Below the pieces are notes generated by a model. It was not told where the DNA came from and ran no database searches. It saw nothing but the letters and a program-made list of their open reading frames with translations. Of a stretch of DNA of 49,928 nucleotides, positions 34,239-42,380 are shown piece by piece (the first letter of the stretch is position 1; the number at the start of each line of letters is the position of its first letter). The stretch lies in contig CALKZY010000033.1 of assembly GCA_938002965.1 (NCBI GenBank), forward strand, positions 1 through 49,928. Direction: 5' to 3'. Origin of the DNA: an uncultured Acidimicrobiales bacterium. GTDB taxonomy: Bacteria > Actinomycetota > Acidimicrobiia > Acidimicrobiales > SZUA-35. Position numbers and translations under genes: made by a program.

Positions 34239-35641
34239 GCAACGTCATCGCCGGAGACAATCCGGTTTCGGATCTACTAGCTGGCAAGGTTCGGGCTTCA
34301 GAGCCGTCTCGAATCGCCGTGTTCGGCCTGGGCTACGTCGGGACGGTCACCGCGTCCTGCTTCGCCGGGCTTGGCCACCGTGTTATTGGTATCGACACCA
34401 ACGCCGACAAAGTCGCACAATTCGCGCGAGGTGACAGTCCGGTCCTGGAGCCGGGAGTTGAAGAGCTCCTGGCTTCAGGACTTGGAAACGGTCTGGTTAA
34501 CGCCACCGGTGGCATTGATGAGGCCGTGGACGGCAGCGATCTGGCCTTGATCTGCGTAGGCACACCCAGCCTGCCGAACGGTGACATTGACCTTCGATAC
34601 ATCCTGGCTGTGGCTGATGACATTGCCGGCGCGCTTCGGCGGTTGAACAAGCGGAGCTACACAGTCGTCATCCGTAGCACGGTACTGCCGGGTAGTGCTG
34701 ACAACGTGCGAGCCGTACTGGCCGACAACGGCATCACGGTGGCCGACGGCTACGACGTGCATGTCGTGGTCAACCCCGAATTCCTTCGGGAAGGTCAAGG
34801 GGTGGAGGACTTCCTCCGCCCCCCTCTCATCCTCGTTGGGGCTGATCACGATGCCGCAGGCGAGCAAGCGTTGTCGTTGTACGACGGCATCGAAGCCGAC
34901 CGTCGAGTCACCCCGACCCGGGTGGCCGAGCTGGTCAAGTACGCCAACAACAGTTGGCACGCCGTGAAGGTTACGTTCGCCAACGAAATCGGAGTGGTGG
35001 CCAAGGCACTCGATGTCGACGGTGTCGAAGTCATGCAGCTGCTGTGCAGCGACCACAAGCTCAACATCTCGTCGGCCTACATGCGTCCCGGTTTTGCCTG
35101 GGGTGGGTCGTGTCTCCCCAAGGACGTGCGGGCGGTCAACTTCGCGGCCAAGAGCTCTGACGTCATTGTTCCCCTGCTTTCCAGCCTGCTGCCGAGCAAC
35201 GGCATTCACACTGCACGGCTGATCGAGCTGCTGTTGGAGGTTGACCGGCCTCGAATCGGCTTCGTAGGGCTTGCCTTTAAGCCAGGAACCGACGACCTGC
35301 GGGAAAGCGCCATGGTCGAAGTGGTCGAGCGCATGAGCGGCAAGGGTTTCCACTGCCGCATCCACGACCAGGAACTCGTCCCTGATGATCTGGTCGGCGG
35401 GAATCTGGCCTTCGTGCAACGCGAACTTCCTCATCTCGGTCAGCTCATGGACGACGATCTGGCCGAACTGGTGGCCCAGTCCGATGTGATTGTGGTGTCC
35501 AAAGGTTCCGACCGATTGAACGCACTGCTGTCCGGTGCCGAGCGCGGCCCGGAGTCGGAGAATCCGGTCACCGTCGTTGATCTGATAGGCCTGCCCCACG
35601 ACGTGCGAAGCGCCGTGTCCTACCACGGGGTGGCGTGGTGA
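34235..35641 (+). CDS. Nucleotide-sugar 6-dehydrogenase, AlgD (GDP-mannose) type
   Basis: The 468-residue product has a NAD-binding FGLGYVGTV, ICVGTPSLPNGDIDL, RSTVLPG, NPEFLREG, and the catalytic Cys in GFAWGGSCLPKDVRA. CSDHKLN followed by YMRPGFAWGG is characteristic of GDP-mannose dehydrogenase AlgD rather than UDP-glucose dehydrogenase, and a C-terminal VDLIG and GVAW also fit AlgD. It would convert GDP-mannose (or a related sugar) to the uronic acid. It overlaps both neighbours by 4 bases. Substrate identity needs enzyme data; UDP-sugars cannot be excluded. Confidence 0.88.
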   Translation: MSNVIAGDNPVSDLLAGKVRASEPSRIAVFGLGYVGTVTASCFAGLGHRVIGIDTNADKVAQFARGDSPVLEPGVEELLASGLGNGLVNATGGIDEAVDGSDLALICVGTPSLPNGDIDLRYILAVADDIAGALRRLNKRSYTVVIRSTVLPGSADNVRAVLADNGITVADGYDVHVVVNPEFLREGQGVEDFLRPPLILVGADHDAAGEQALSLYDGIEADRRVTPTRVAELVKYANNSWHAVKVTFANEIGVVAKALDVDGVEVMQLLCSDHKLNISSAYMRPGFAWGGSCLPKDVRAVNFAAKSSDVIVPLLSSLLPSNGIHTARLIELLLEVDRPRIGFVGLAFKPGTDDLRESAMVEVVERMSGKGFHCRIHDQELVPDDLVGGNLAFVQRELPHLGQLMDDDLAELVAQSDVIVVSKGSDRLNALLSGAERGPESENPVTVVDLIGLPHDVRSAVSYHGVAW

Positions 35642-36840
35642 GAGAAGCAACGAGACATGCCCTATTGGTGGTCGAGAACTGTCCGGTTCCCCACGACCGA
35701 CGGGTGTGGAATCAGGCCCGCGCCTTGGTGTCCGAGGGCTACGACGTCACCGTGATTTCACCTTCCAGTTCCGGGCACGGCCAAGACACGGTGCGCGAAC
35801 GGCGCGACGGTGTCGACATCATTCGGTTCCCGATGCCGTTCGGCGGGCCAAAGAAGCAGGACTTCGTCTTGGAGTACGGATGGGCCGTTATCGCCATCCA
35901 CTTCCTGGCGCTGCGGCTGTGGTTCTCCAAGCGGTTCCACATCGTCCATGTTGCCAATCCACCGGATCTATTTTTTGGGCTGAAGTGGATGTTTGGGTGG
36001 CGGGGTGTCAAGTTCGTCTTCGATCAACACGATCTCGGGCCCGAGACCTACCAAAGCAAGTTCGACGAAGAGCGAACCGGCGCCATGCATCGGCTTCTGC
36101 TGTGGATTGAGCAGCGTTCCTATCGAGCATCCGACGTGGTAGTGGTAACCAACGAAAGCTACCGGAAGCGAGCGGTGGGTCGCGGTGGCAAACTCGATGA
36201 CGAGGTGTTCACCGTACGTAACAGCCCGGACCCGGCGTTGTTCGCCCCCCGCCAGTCGGTTCCCGAGTTGAAAGACGGCTTTGATCATCTGGCGGTGTTC
36301 GTTGGCACGATGGGACACCAGGACGGCGCTCATGTTGTGGTGGACACCGCCCACTACGTTCGCTCGACGCTTGGCCGGACCGACATCTTGTTTGTCATGG
36401 TCGGCACCGGTGACGCTTTCGAGGAGGTCGAGCGTCGCCACGGCCAGTTGGGCCTGGGCGATGGACTCCGATTGACCGGGTTCATTTCCGATGACGACAT
36501 GCTGGACTACTTGGCCACCGCTGATGTTGGACTGGCTCCCGACCTCGACAGCCCGCTGAACAACATTTCGACGATGATCAAGACCATGGACTACATGTCC
36601 ATGGGTATTCCGGTCGTCAGCTTCGACCTGGTCGAATCGAGACAGTCGGCCGGTGATGCTGCGGTGTATGTGGATGAGAATACCCCTGAAGCATTTGGTG
36701 ATGCCTTGGTCGAACTGTTGGACGACGACGACCGCCGCCAGCAGATGGCCGAATTGGGCCGGGCGAGGATTACCGGTGATTTATCGTGGGCTAACAGCGC
36801 CAAGCAATTGGCGGCTGCCTACGAACGCGCTCTCGGATGA
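35638..36840 (+). CDS. GT4-family glycosyltransferase
   Basis: The 400-residue product has a GT-B fold: an N-terminal domain with CPVPHDRRVWNQARAL, and a C-terminal domain with VFVGTMGHQDG, LVMVGTG-like FVMVGTGD, LTGFISDDDMLDYLATADVGLAPD and MSMGIPVVSFD (nucleotide-sugar contacts). It should add a sugar to the lipid-linked repeat unit in the cytoplasm. The start is GTG at 35638, giving a GTGA overlap with the dehydrogenase; a GTG three bases earlier is equivalent. No membrane anchor is seen. Confidence 0.88.
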   Translation: MREATRHALLVVENCPVPHDRRVWNQARALVSEGYDVTVISPSSSGHGQDTVRERRDGVDIIRFPMPFGGPKKQDFVLEYGWAVIAIHFLALRLWFSKRFHIVHVANPPDLFFGLKWMFGWRGVKFVFDQHDLGPETYQSKFDEERTGAMHRLLLWIEQRSYRASDVVVVTNESYRKRAVGRGGKLDDEVFTVRNSPDPALFAPRQSVPELKDGFDHLAVFVGTMGHQDGAHVVVDTAHYVRSTLGRTDILFVMVGTGDAFEEVERRHGQLGLGDGLRLTGFISDDDMLDYLATADVGLAPDLDSPLNNISTMIKTMDYMSMGIPVVSFDLVESRQSAGDAAVYVDENTPEAFGDALVELLDDDDRRQQMAELGRARITGDLSWANSAKQLAAAYERALG

Positions 36841-36870
36841 TGCTTCGTTGGACGTGATGCGAGATTCGAC

Positions 36871-38535
36871 TTGACGGGCGACCGCGGCCCGTTGCGATGG
36901 CTCGGTATCGCTGTTGGTCTGTCGGCTTTGGTTTTCATCGCTACCGCTTGTTCGTCGGAGTCCTCTGAGAGCGGTTCGGCGCCGGACACGACGTTGGTGT
37001 TGTCCCCCGCCGAAACTCAGGAGCAGGCCACCGACGCTGCGACCTCTGATCTTGATGCTGGCTCTGACTCGACGGAGAGCGTCCCGTCAACCACCATCGA
37101 CGGTGAGCAGATTCCTGTCTCCCCCGATCTGCTGGTCGATGTGCTTCCCTACATTGATTGGTCGCAGGCGGGAGCCCACCCGGCGACTGCTGGGGACGTA
37201 GTGTCGGTTGTTGACTTCGGGGCGTCGCCTGATGACGGAGAGTCCGACAGCAGAGCCTTTGCTCAGGCGATCGGTGCCGTCGGTCGATCGGACGCAAGCT
37301 TGGGCGTGGTTGAGATCCCGCCCGGACGTTTCTTGTTGACCGAAACCCTTGAGCTGCCGAGCCGTACCGTGTTGCGCGGCGCCGGCCAGGAAACGGTTTT
37401 GACTGTGGATCTGGCAGGCAGGCAGGAACGAGGCATCGTGGCTGAGGGGCGGGCGGACGGAACGTGGACGACGTTGCCCGCTGGTGCCCAGCTGAGTTCC
37501 GGACTGGTCGAGGTGTCCAACTCGGGCCGTTTCGCCGCGGGAGCGATTGTCGAGTTCGAGCAGGACAACGACACTGATCTGATGTACACCGACCCGGCGT
37601 GGGACGTTGACTGGGGGGACGGCTCAGTGGGTGAGCTAGGTCGGATCGTGGCGGTTGAAGGTGAGCGGGTTCGCCTGGAGAGTGGATTGAACAGCGCCTA
37701 TCGGGCTGATCTTGGCGCCCGGGTGCGGACCGTTCGACCGGTCGAACAGGTTGGAATCGAGTCGATGACGGTGGAGCGGGTTGACGACGGCTTCGACGAC
37801 ACCATCGTGTTTCGAGCCGCCGTCGATGTCTGGGTGCACGAGGTGGAAACGCTTCGAACTAATTCGGCCCACATTGAGTTCGTGGAGACCTACCGGTGCT
37901 CGGTGACCGACTCGGTGGTCCATGGGGCGTCCGACTTCGGCGACGGCGGCAGGGCCTACGGCTTGAGTTTGGCTCGACACACCACCGATTGTCTCTTCAT
38001 GAACAACACACTGTTCGACCTACGCCATGCCATCATCATTCAGCTGGGCGCCAGCGGGAATGTGGTGGCTTACAACGACGCTCGTGGCTCGGCCGGCTAT
38101 GAGGATCGTCAACCTCGTGCCGATCTTTCGCTTCACGGCCACTGGCCGCAGGCCAATCTGTTTGAAGGCAACATCTTTGACCGGGTGGTGTTCGCCGATT
38201 GGTGGGGACCCGTGGGGCCCGGCAACACGCTGTTTCGATCGTGCGTGGCCGATCATGTCATCGTGACTGACCACTCTGATGATCAGGCGGTGGTGAACAA
38301 CACCATTGGGTCCGGCGGGTTCGGTGTGGACCCGTCGGTTGAACGGATTCTGTCTTCGGGCAATCGCTCGGATCGGTCACGTGATGATTCTCAGCCTTCG
38401 GCCGACAACGCTCCGGCTTCGTTGTGGCGCCAAGAAGCGCCTGATATCGGACTGGATGCTTGGCCGCCATTGACCGCGGGGATCGACCCGGCCGACTGCC
38501 ATCTGCCGGCATCTGGGCGGTCGCCCTTCGGCTAG
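36871..38535 (+). CDS. Lipoprotein with right-handed beta-helix (pectate-lyase-like)
   Basis: The 554-residue product has a lipoprotein signal (hydrophobic run ending IATAC) and an acidic linker, then a pectate-lyase-3/parallel beta-helix domain. VVDFGASPDDGESDSRAF marks the start, VVEIPPGRFLLTETLELPS the first strands, and later coils include NNTLFDLRHAIIIQLGASGN and LFEGNIFDRVVFADWWG. Such proteins bind or cleave acidic polysaccharides outside the cell. Placed at the end of the rightward polysaccharide group, it may trim or bind the polymer. The start is TTG at 36871 because no ATG or GTG lies between it and the upstream stop in this frame. Its stop overlaps the next gene's stop. Confidence 0.85.
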   Translation: MTGDRGPLRWLGIAVGLSALVFIATACSSESSESGSAPDTTLVLSPAETQEQATDAATSDLDAGSDSTESVPSTTIDGEQIPVSPDLLVDVLPYIDWSQAGAHPATAGDVVSVVDFGASPDDGESDSRAFAQAIGAVGRSDASLGVVEIPPGRFLLTETLELPSRTVLRGAGQETVLTVDLAGRQERGIVAEGRADGTWTTLPAGAQLSSGLVEVSNSGRFAAGAIVEFEQDNDTDLMYTDPAWDVDWGDGSVGELGRIVAVEGERVRLESGLNSAYRADLGARVRTVRPVEQVGIESMTVERVDDGFDDTIVFRAAVDVWVHEVETLRTNSAHIEFVETYRCSVTDSVVHGASDFGDGGRAYGLSLARHTTDCLFMNNTLFDLRHAIIIQLGASGNVVAYNDARGSAGYEDRQPRADLSLHGHWPQANLFEGNIFDRVVFADWWGPVGPGNTLFRSCVADHVIVTDHSDDQAVVNNTIGSGGFGVDPSVERILSSGNRSDRSRDDSQPSADNAPASLWRQEAPDIGLDAWPPLTAGIDPADCHLPASGRSPFG

Positions 38536-39653
38536 CCCGTCGGGACTACCGGTACCAGCCCCGATGGTCGCCAGAAGGCACCGTTGGGAAAGAACGTGGT
38601 GTAGTCGGCCGGAAACGAAGTGAATCCGGGCAGAACGTCCAGATTGCCGCCGGACCCGGAAAGTTGAATGCCCCGTTCGGCGTTCCATCGTCCTTGGCCG
38701 TTGGTGGATGTCAGCTCGTCGCCTGATCGTTCGAGCTCGACGGATCGACCGTCGATCGAGCGGGAGAAGACGGCCCATCCATTGCTGTCGCCATCGACGG
38801 TGACAGCCACCTCGACGCCGCCCACCTCAGCGTTGACGACTCCGGCCTCTCGCACATCGACGGCAGGGAACGCCACTGAGTCGCCATCGAATTCGACCAC
38901 GATAGCCATCTGCTCAAGGGCGAAGCGGCTCAATTGCGCCGGCGCGTCGAGGGCAACTGTTTCGGGGTGGCGGGCCTGCCAGTCGCCCCATCGGGTGAGA
39001 GTGGAAGGCAGGAGTTCCAATGTGGTCCCCTTCAGCGGCCCCAGAATCGCTTCGCCGATCGGTTGGCTCCAGACGCTGCCGGTCTCGTGGTCGAACCAGG
39101 TCATGGCGTTGCCCCACAGGTCACCCTGATTGCCAAGCATAATTGGCTGGCCGTCGATGTCTCGGCGATGAACCATCGCCGTTCCGCAAAGCGGTCACCA
39201 GGTGACAAATGTCGGGGTGCCTCGATGCATGTCCACGACGATTTCCCGCCTGGTCAGGAAACCCACCGGGTATGCCCTGGCATCTCCATCGATCTCTACT
39301 CCGATGACAAGTTCATCGCTCGGCCACTCGGTGTTGGCCGCGGTACGGAACTTGGGGACGTAGACGGGAAAGATGCCGTCGCGGGGGATCACCGGCCGGT
39401 AGCCGTCCGGCAGGGTCTCTCCGGCGGCCACAGGATCGTAGAGGTCCGATGGAAACTGGTCGATGGCCCCTTGCCATTGGTCGGGGTGGAACGAGTCCGC
39501 TGAGCTGCCCGGTCCAGACTTGGCCGGCACGAAGACCACGATGGCGATGGCGGCTAGTCCGGCTGCGACAGCCAGCACCGCACCGAGCGACAGCAATCGG
39601 CTCGACTGATGAGCCGGGTCGTGCTCTGGAGGTGGCGGGCGGTTTGTATCCAC
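38532..39653 (-). CDS. DUF3179 membrane-anchored protein, probable selenoprotein (UGA = Sec153)
   Basis: Read through one internal TGA (39195-39197), the frame gives 373 residues: a short tail, one membrane helix (about 21-45), then a DUF3179 domain outside the cell. Before the TGA are FPVYVPKFRT, VIGVEIDGDARAYPVGFL and PTFVTW; after it come PLCGTAMVHRR, NAMTWFDHETGSVWSQ, GEAILGPLKG and ELLPSTLTRW. Family members read CPLC at this point, so TGA stands for the first Cys of a CxxC motif, the classic place for selenocysteine. A perfect 8-bp stem-loop starts 13 bases after the TGA. Both halves are intact and colinear. GTG 39653 is the only start upstream of the helix. A plain nonsense mutation is the alternative. 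Confidence 0.85.
39163..39197 (-). promoter_or_regulatory. Candidate bacterial SECIS element with its UGA
   Basis: On the coding strand, UGA (39197-39195) is followed by 13 bases, then CGGCGAUG, loop GUU and CAUCGCCG (39181-39163). The 8-bp stem is perfect; the loop begins with G and lies 21 bases from the UGA. From memory, bacterial SECIS rules ask for a small apical loop with a G in its first two bases about 16-37 bases from UGA, which this meets. Opening the top pair gives GGUUC, close to the E. coli fdhF loop. The coding sequence continues through it. Confidence 0.7.
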
Positions 39654-39749
39654 GAACCAACAACAGCTCGGGGCCTCGTTGCTATTCCCGGCGTTGTCGC
39701 CGCGCTTCCGTTCGTCGCCTTCGATCCTGTGGCGATAGCGTGGCGTCAG

Positions 39750-40877
39750 ATGATCGCAGCGTTGCAGCTTGAGATGCAGTGGCCCGGTTTCGCGCTGGCC
39801 CTGACGTTCCCGGTGGGGCTGGTTTTGACCGCTTTCGCTTTCGGGGTGCGTCATGGCTTCGACTGGGATCACATCGCCGCCATCTCTGACTTGAGCGGGT
39901 CAGCCGAGAACAGGCGCCGCGGCTTGACGTTGTCGATGATGTACGCCCTCGGTCACGCTGCCGCCGTCTTGGTTCTCGGCTTGATCATTGTGGTGCTCGG
40001 CTCCTCGATTCCTTCGTCCGTGGCTGATCCGCTGGAGCAGTGGATGGGTCGCGTGGTCGGCCTGACCCTCGTGGCCTTGGGGCTTTGGATACTGATTGAG
40101 CTGGCCCGCAAAGGTCGAGACTTTCGGTTGCGGAGTCGGTGGATGCTGGTCCTGCAAGGAACGTTCGCCGGTTTCCGACGGGTTCATCGTTCGTTGGACC
40201 CAAAGACCAGGCGGACAACTCGACACCTTGAAGTAGAACATGAGCACGCCCACGCCCACGCCCACGCTCACTCTCGCATCCTCGATCTTGATGCTGGTAT
40301 CGAAGTCAATGTCGAAGCCGCTTTTGAGGCGGGCGAGATCGGTGAGTTTGATGAAACCGCTGGCAGCCCTCTGCACGGCCCGATCCACGAGGACGTCCAG
40401 GCTCATGACCATGCCCATCTTCGTGAGCGTCAGGTTGTGGAGCAACCGGTCAGAGCCGGATCGGTAGCCGCGGCGGGTGTAGAGCCCGTCGGTTTCAGTG
40501 GACCAGGCCAAGGTGACGATCACAGTCATCGCCACAGCCACAGCCATCGGCACAAGATTGCCCTAGGCGATCTCGGTGGAGGTGCCGCGGTCGGCATCGG
40601 CGTCCTTCACGGTGTGGGTATCGAGAGCCCCACTCAGATTGCGCTGTTCACGGCCTCTGCTTCGGTGGGTAACGGAGCAACGGCCCTGGTCTTGTTGGTT
40701 GCCTGGGTTGTCGGCCTGGTGGTTGCCAACGCCATGTTGGCAGTGGCTGCCGGATTCGGTCTCCTCCAGGCGGAACGATATTTTGTCATTTACGCCGCCG
40801 TCGCTGTCATTGTGGCACTCCTCAGCATTGCCATGGGCGCGGCGCTGATGGTCGACGTTGCATTGCCGCTTCTCTGA
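39750..40877 (+). CDS. NiCoT/NicO-type nickel-cobalt transporter with His-rich loops
   Basis: About 375 residues. An early helix carries FGVRHGFDWDHIAAISDL, close to the H-x-x-D-x-DH(I) nickel/cobalt signature of the NiCoT family, followed by GLTLSMMYALGHAAAVL (the second GHxxV-type signature). Two long cytoplasmic-type loops are very rich in His: HEHAHAHAHAH, HEDVQAHDHAH and HSHRHSHSHRH. The C-terminal half has four further helices with IALGDLGGGAAVGIGVLHGVGIESP, echoing the first half. It probably moves Ni2+ or Co2+; direction is not clear. It diverges from the DUF3179 gene with 96 bases between starts. ATG 39750 is the best start although no strong ribosome site is seen. Confidence 0.75.
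   Translation: MIAALQLEMQWPGFALALTFPVGLVLTAFAFGVRHGFDWDHIAAISDLSGSAENRRRGLTLSMMYALGHAAAVLVLGLIIVVLGSSIPSSVADPLEQWMGRVVGLTLVALGLWILIELARKGRDFRLRSRWMLVLQGTFAGFRRVHRSLDPKTRRTTRHLEVEHEHAHAHAHAHSRILDLDAGIEVNVEAAFEAGEIGEFDETAGSPLHGPIHEDVQAHDHAHLRERQVVEQPVRAGSVAAAGVEPVGFSGPGQGDDHSHRHSHSHRHKIALGDLGGGAAVGIGVLHGVGIESPTQIALFTASASVGNGATALVLLVAWVVGLVVANAMLAVAAGFGLLQAERYFVIYAAVAVIVALLSIAMGAALMVDVALPLL
40239..40271 (+). repeat. Short in-frame repeat encoding a His-Ala tract
   Basis: Repeats of GCCCAC encode alternating His and Ala in a loop of the metal transporter. The repeat is in frame and may vary in length between strains. Confidence 0.7.
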
Positions 40878-40879
40878 CC

Positions 40880-42331
40880 CTAGGGAAGGAGTTCTTTGGC
40901 CAGCTCGAGCTGGTCGGGTGTGAACTCTCCGTAGGTTGAGTTGCTGGGAGAACCCACCCAGAGCCGGGCCACGGCCTCGGCGAAGTCGCCGGCTCCCACG
41001 CTGAAGTCATTGAGCCCGTCGCCAGCCCACCAGACCGCGGGCATATCGCGGGCTTCGATCCACTGTGTTCGTTCGGTGCCACCGAAGTGGGTGACGTCGA
41101 TGGCGTGGCCCAGCTCGTGGGACAGGATCTCGGCGATAGCGCCCGGGGTGTCGTCATCGTCGACGTAGATCTCGATCGATCGGGTTTGTGGGAATGTCAG
41201 GCCGCGATAGCCCGGCCGGTCGGTCATGTAGGTGATTCGCCAATCGGGAAGCACAGATCGCCAGTCGTAGGTGATGAGGGCTTCGGCTTCGACCCCGAGT
41301 GTGGTCGGATCTATGGCGGCCAGTTCGGTTGGCCCGGGTTCAGACTCGCTCAGATCGGTTTGTGGCGGGTCGGTGACCGCTGCTTCGCCCGAGTCGGCTG
41401 TTATGTCGTCGACAGATTCTGCGTCGACTAGCTGGTCATCAACCGACTCTGGGTCACCTGATTCTGTCTCAGCCGTGTCTGTTGCACGTGGGCTTGGATC
41501 AGCCGGGCTTGTTTCGACCGTGGTGGTCGAGGACCGGGCTTGAATCGCCTCATCTTGCGTGGTGGTTGAGGAATCCCGTGGCGTCTGGGTTGGGGCGATG
41601 GAGACAGTGGTGGGGAAGTCGGGCGCGTCGATAAGTTGCTCGGTTTCTTGACCGCCAATTGCGCCGGCCGAGGTTTGAGACCCGGCGACGTCGCCTGGTG
41701 AGACGGAAGAGATGATAAACGATCCGACTACGGTGGCTGCCACCAGGAGACCGGCGTTAGGTAGGAGGAATCGGCCGACCAGCGAGCGGGTCCGAGCGTC
41801 GACCGTTTCATCCAACATGAGTTGAGCAAGGCGGCGCTCGACGCGGGCCAGCTCAAGTTCCAGTGTCTCGCCCAGGACGGCAAGGTCATCGTCGCGGATC
41901 GCCAGTTCATGGCCTGGTTCGATGCCTCTTAGTAGGTAGAGAAGTGAAAGATAGCGTTCGAGAACGGCATCAACCAGTTTGTCGCCTGACAGGGGATCCG
42001 TGGTTCGGCCGATTTCGTAGCTCTGGCTTCCGACGGCGAGTCGGCGCCCAGGCAGGTCGACGATCAGCTTGTTGTTCCGGTCGGGTGAGAGCGAGCCGGC
42101 GTCCAGGTTGTAGAGCTTGACCAGTCGCTCGGCTACCGGGTCGGTCAGTAGTACCAGGCCTTGCTCGGCCCGGCTCAGAAATCCAGTCGTGAATCCACCG
42201 TCTGACTGCTCAGCCATGTCGGCCAGCTCTAGGCCGAGTTCCACACGCCTGGCCTGCAGGAGCGCTCCGAGTCTGTCGGGCGAGATTAGCGATGGTTTGT
42301 TGCCGGAGCGACCGTCGTCTCTGGCGTTCAT
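40880..42331 (-). CDS. HTH - transmembrane - outer HExxH metallopeptidase fusion (copy A)
   Basis: About 483 residues. Residues 15-80 resemble an Xre-type helix-turn-helix domain (DRLGALLQARRVELGLELADMAEQ, LSRAEQG). A helical region follows, then one membrane helix (about 188-209), a long acidic Thr/Ser-rich linker (about 210-345), and a C-terminal domain with SHELGHAIDV (HELGH at about 405-409) and a downstream GAGDFAEAVA whose Glu fits the third zinc ligand of gluzincins. The DNA-binding part would be inside and the peptidase outside. ATG 42331 is preferred because it matches the paralogue length; ATG 42397 would overlap the upstream gene by 17 bases. Function is unknown; a membrane sensor-protease is inferred. 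Confidence 0.75.
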   Translation of the reverse strand: MNARDDGRSGNKPSLISPDRLGALLQARRVELGLELADMAEQSDGGFTTGFLSRAEQGLVLLTDPVAERLVKLYNLDAGSLSPDRNNKLIVDLPGRRLAVGSQSYEIGRTTDPLSGDKLVDAVLERYLSLLYLLRGIEPGHELAIRDDDLAVLGETLELELARVERRLAQLMLDETVDARTRSLVGRFLLPNAGLLVAATVVGSFIISSVSPGDVAGSQTSAGAIGGQETEQLIDAPDFPTTVSIAPTQTPRDSSTTTQDEAIQARSSTTTVETSPADPSPRATDTAETESGDPESVDDQLVDAESVDDITADSGEAAVTDPPQTDLSESEPGPTELAAIDPTTLGVEAEALITYDWRSVLPDWRITYMTDRPGYRGLTFPQTRSIEIYVDDDDTPGAIAEILSHELGHAIDVTHFGGTERTQWIEARDMPAVWWAGDGLNDFSVGAGDFAEAVARLWVGSPSNSTYGEFTPDQLELAKELLP

Positions 42332-42380
42332 CTCGTTCAGACCTTCCCGGTTGGCGGCCACATCGATGGGGCGGCTCGGG

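Noticed and set aside
34235..35641. Identification of the sugar dehydrogenase as WbpA (UDP-GlcNAc 6-dehydrogenase), to complete a WbpA/B/E/D pathway
   Set aside because: The SDHKLN and YMRPGFAWGG segments fit GDP-mannose dehydrogenase AlgD better than WbpA.
34475..35650. Long minus-strand open frame opposite the AlgD-like gene
   Set aside because: It is the antisense shadow of a well-supported gene in GC-rich DNA, with no family resemblance.
5041..39653. Reassignment of TGA as a sense codon in this organism
   Set aside because: Many genes here end in TGA, including those with 4-base ATGA and GTGA overlaps, so TGA is a normal stop.
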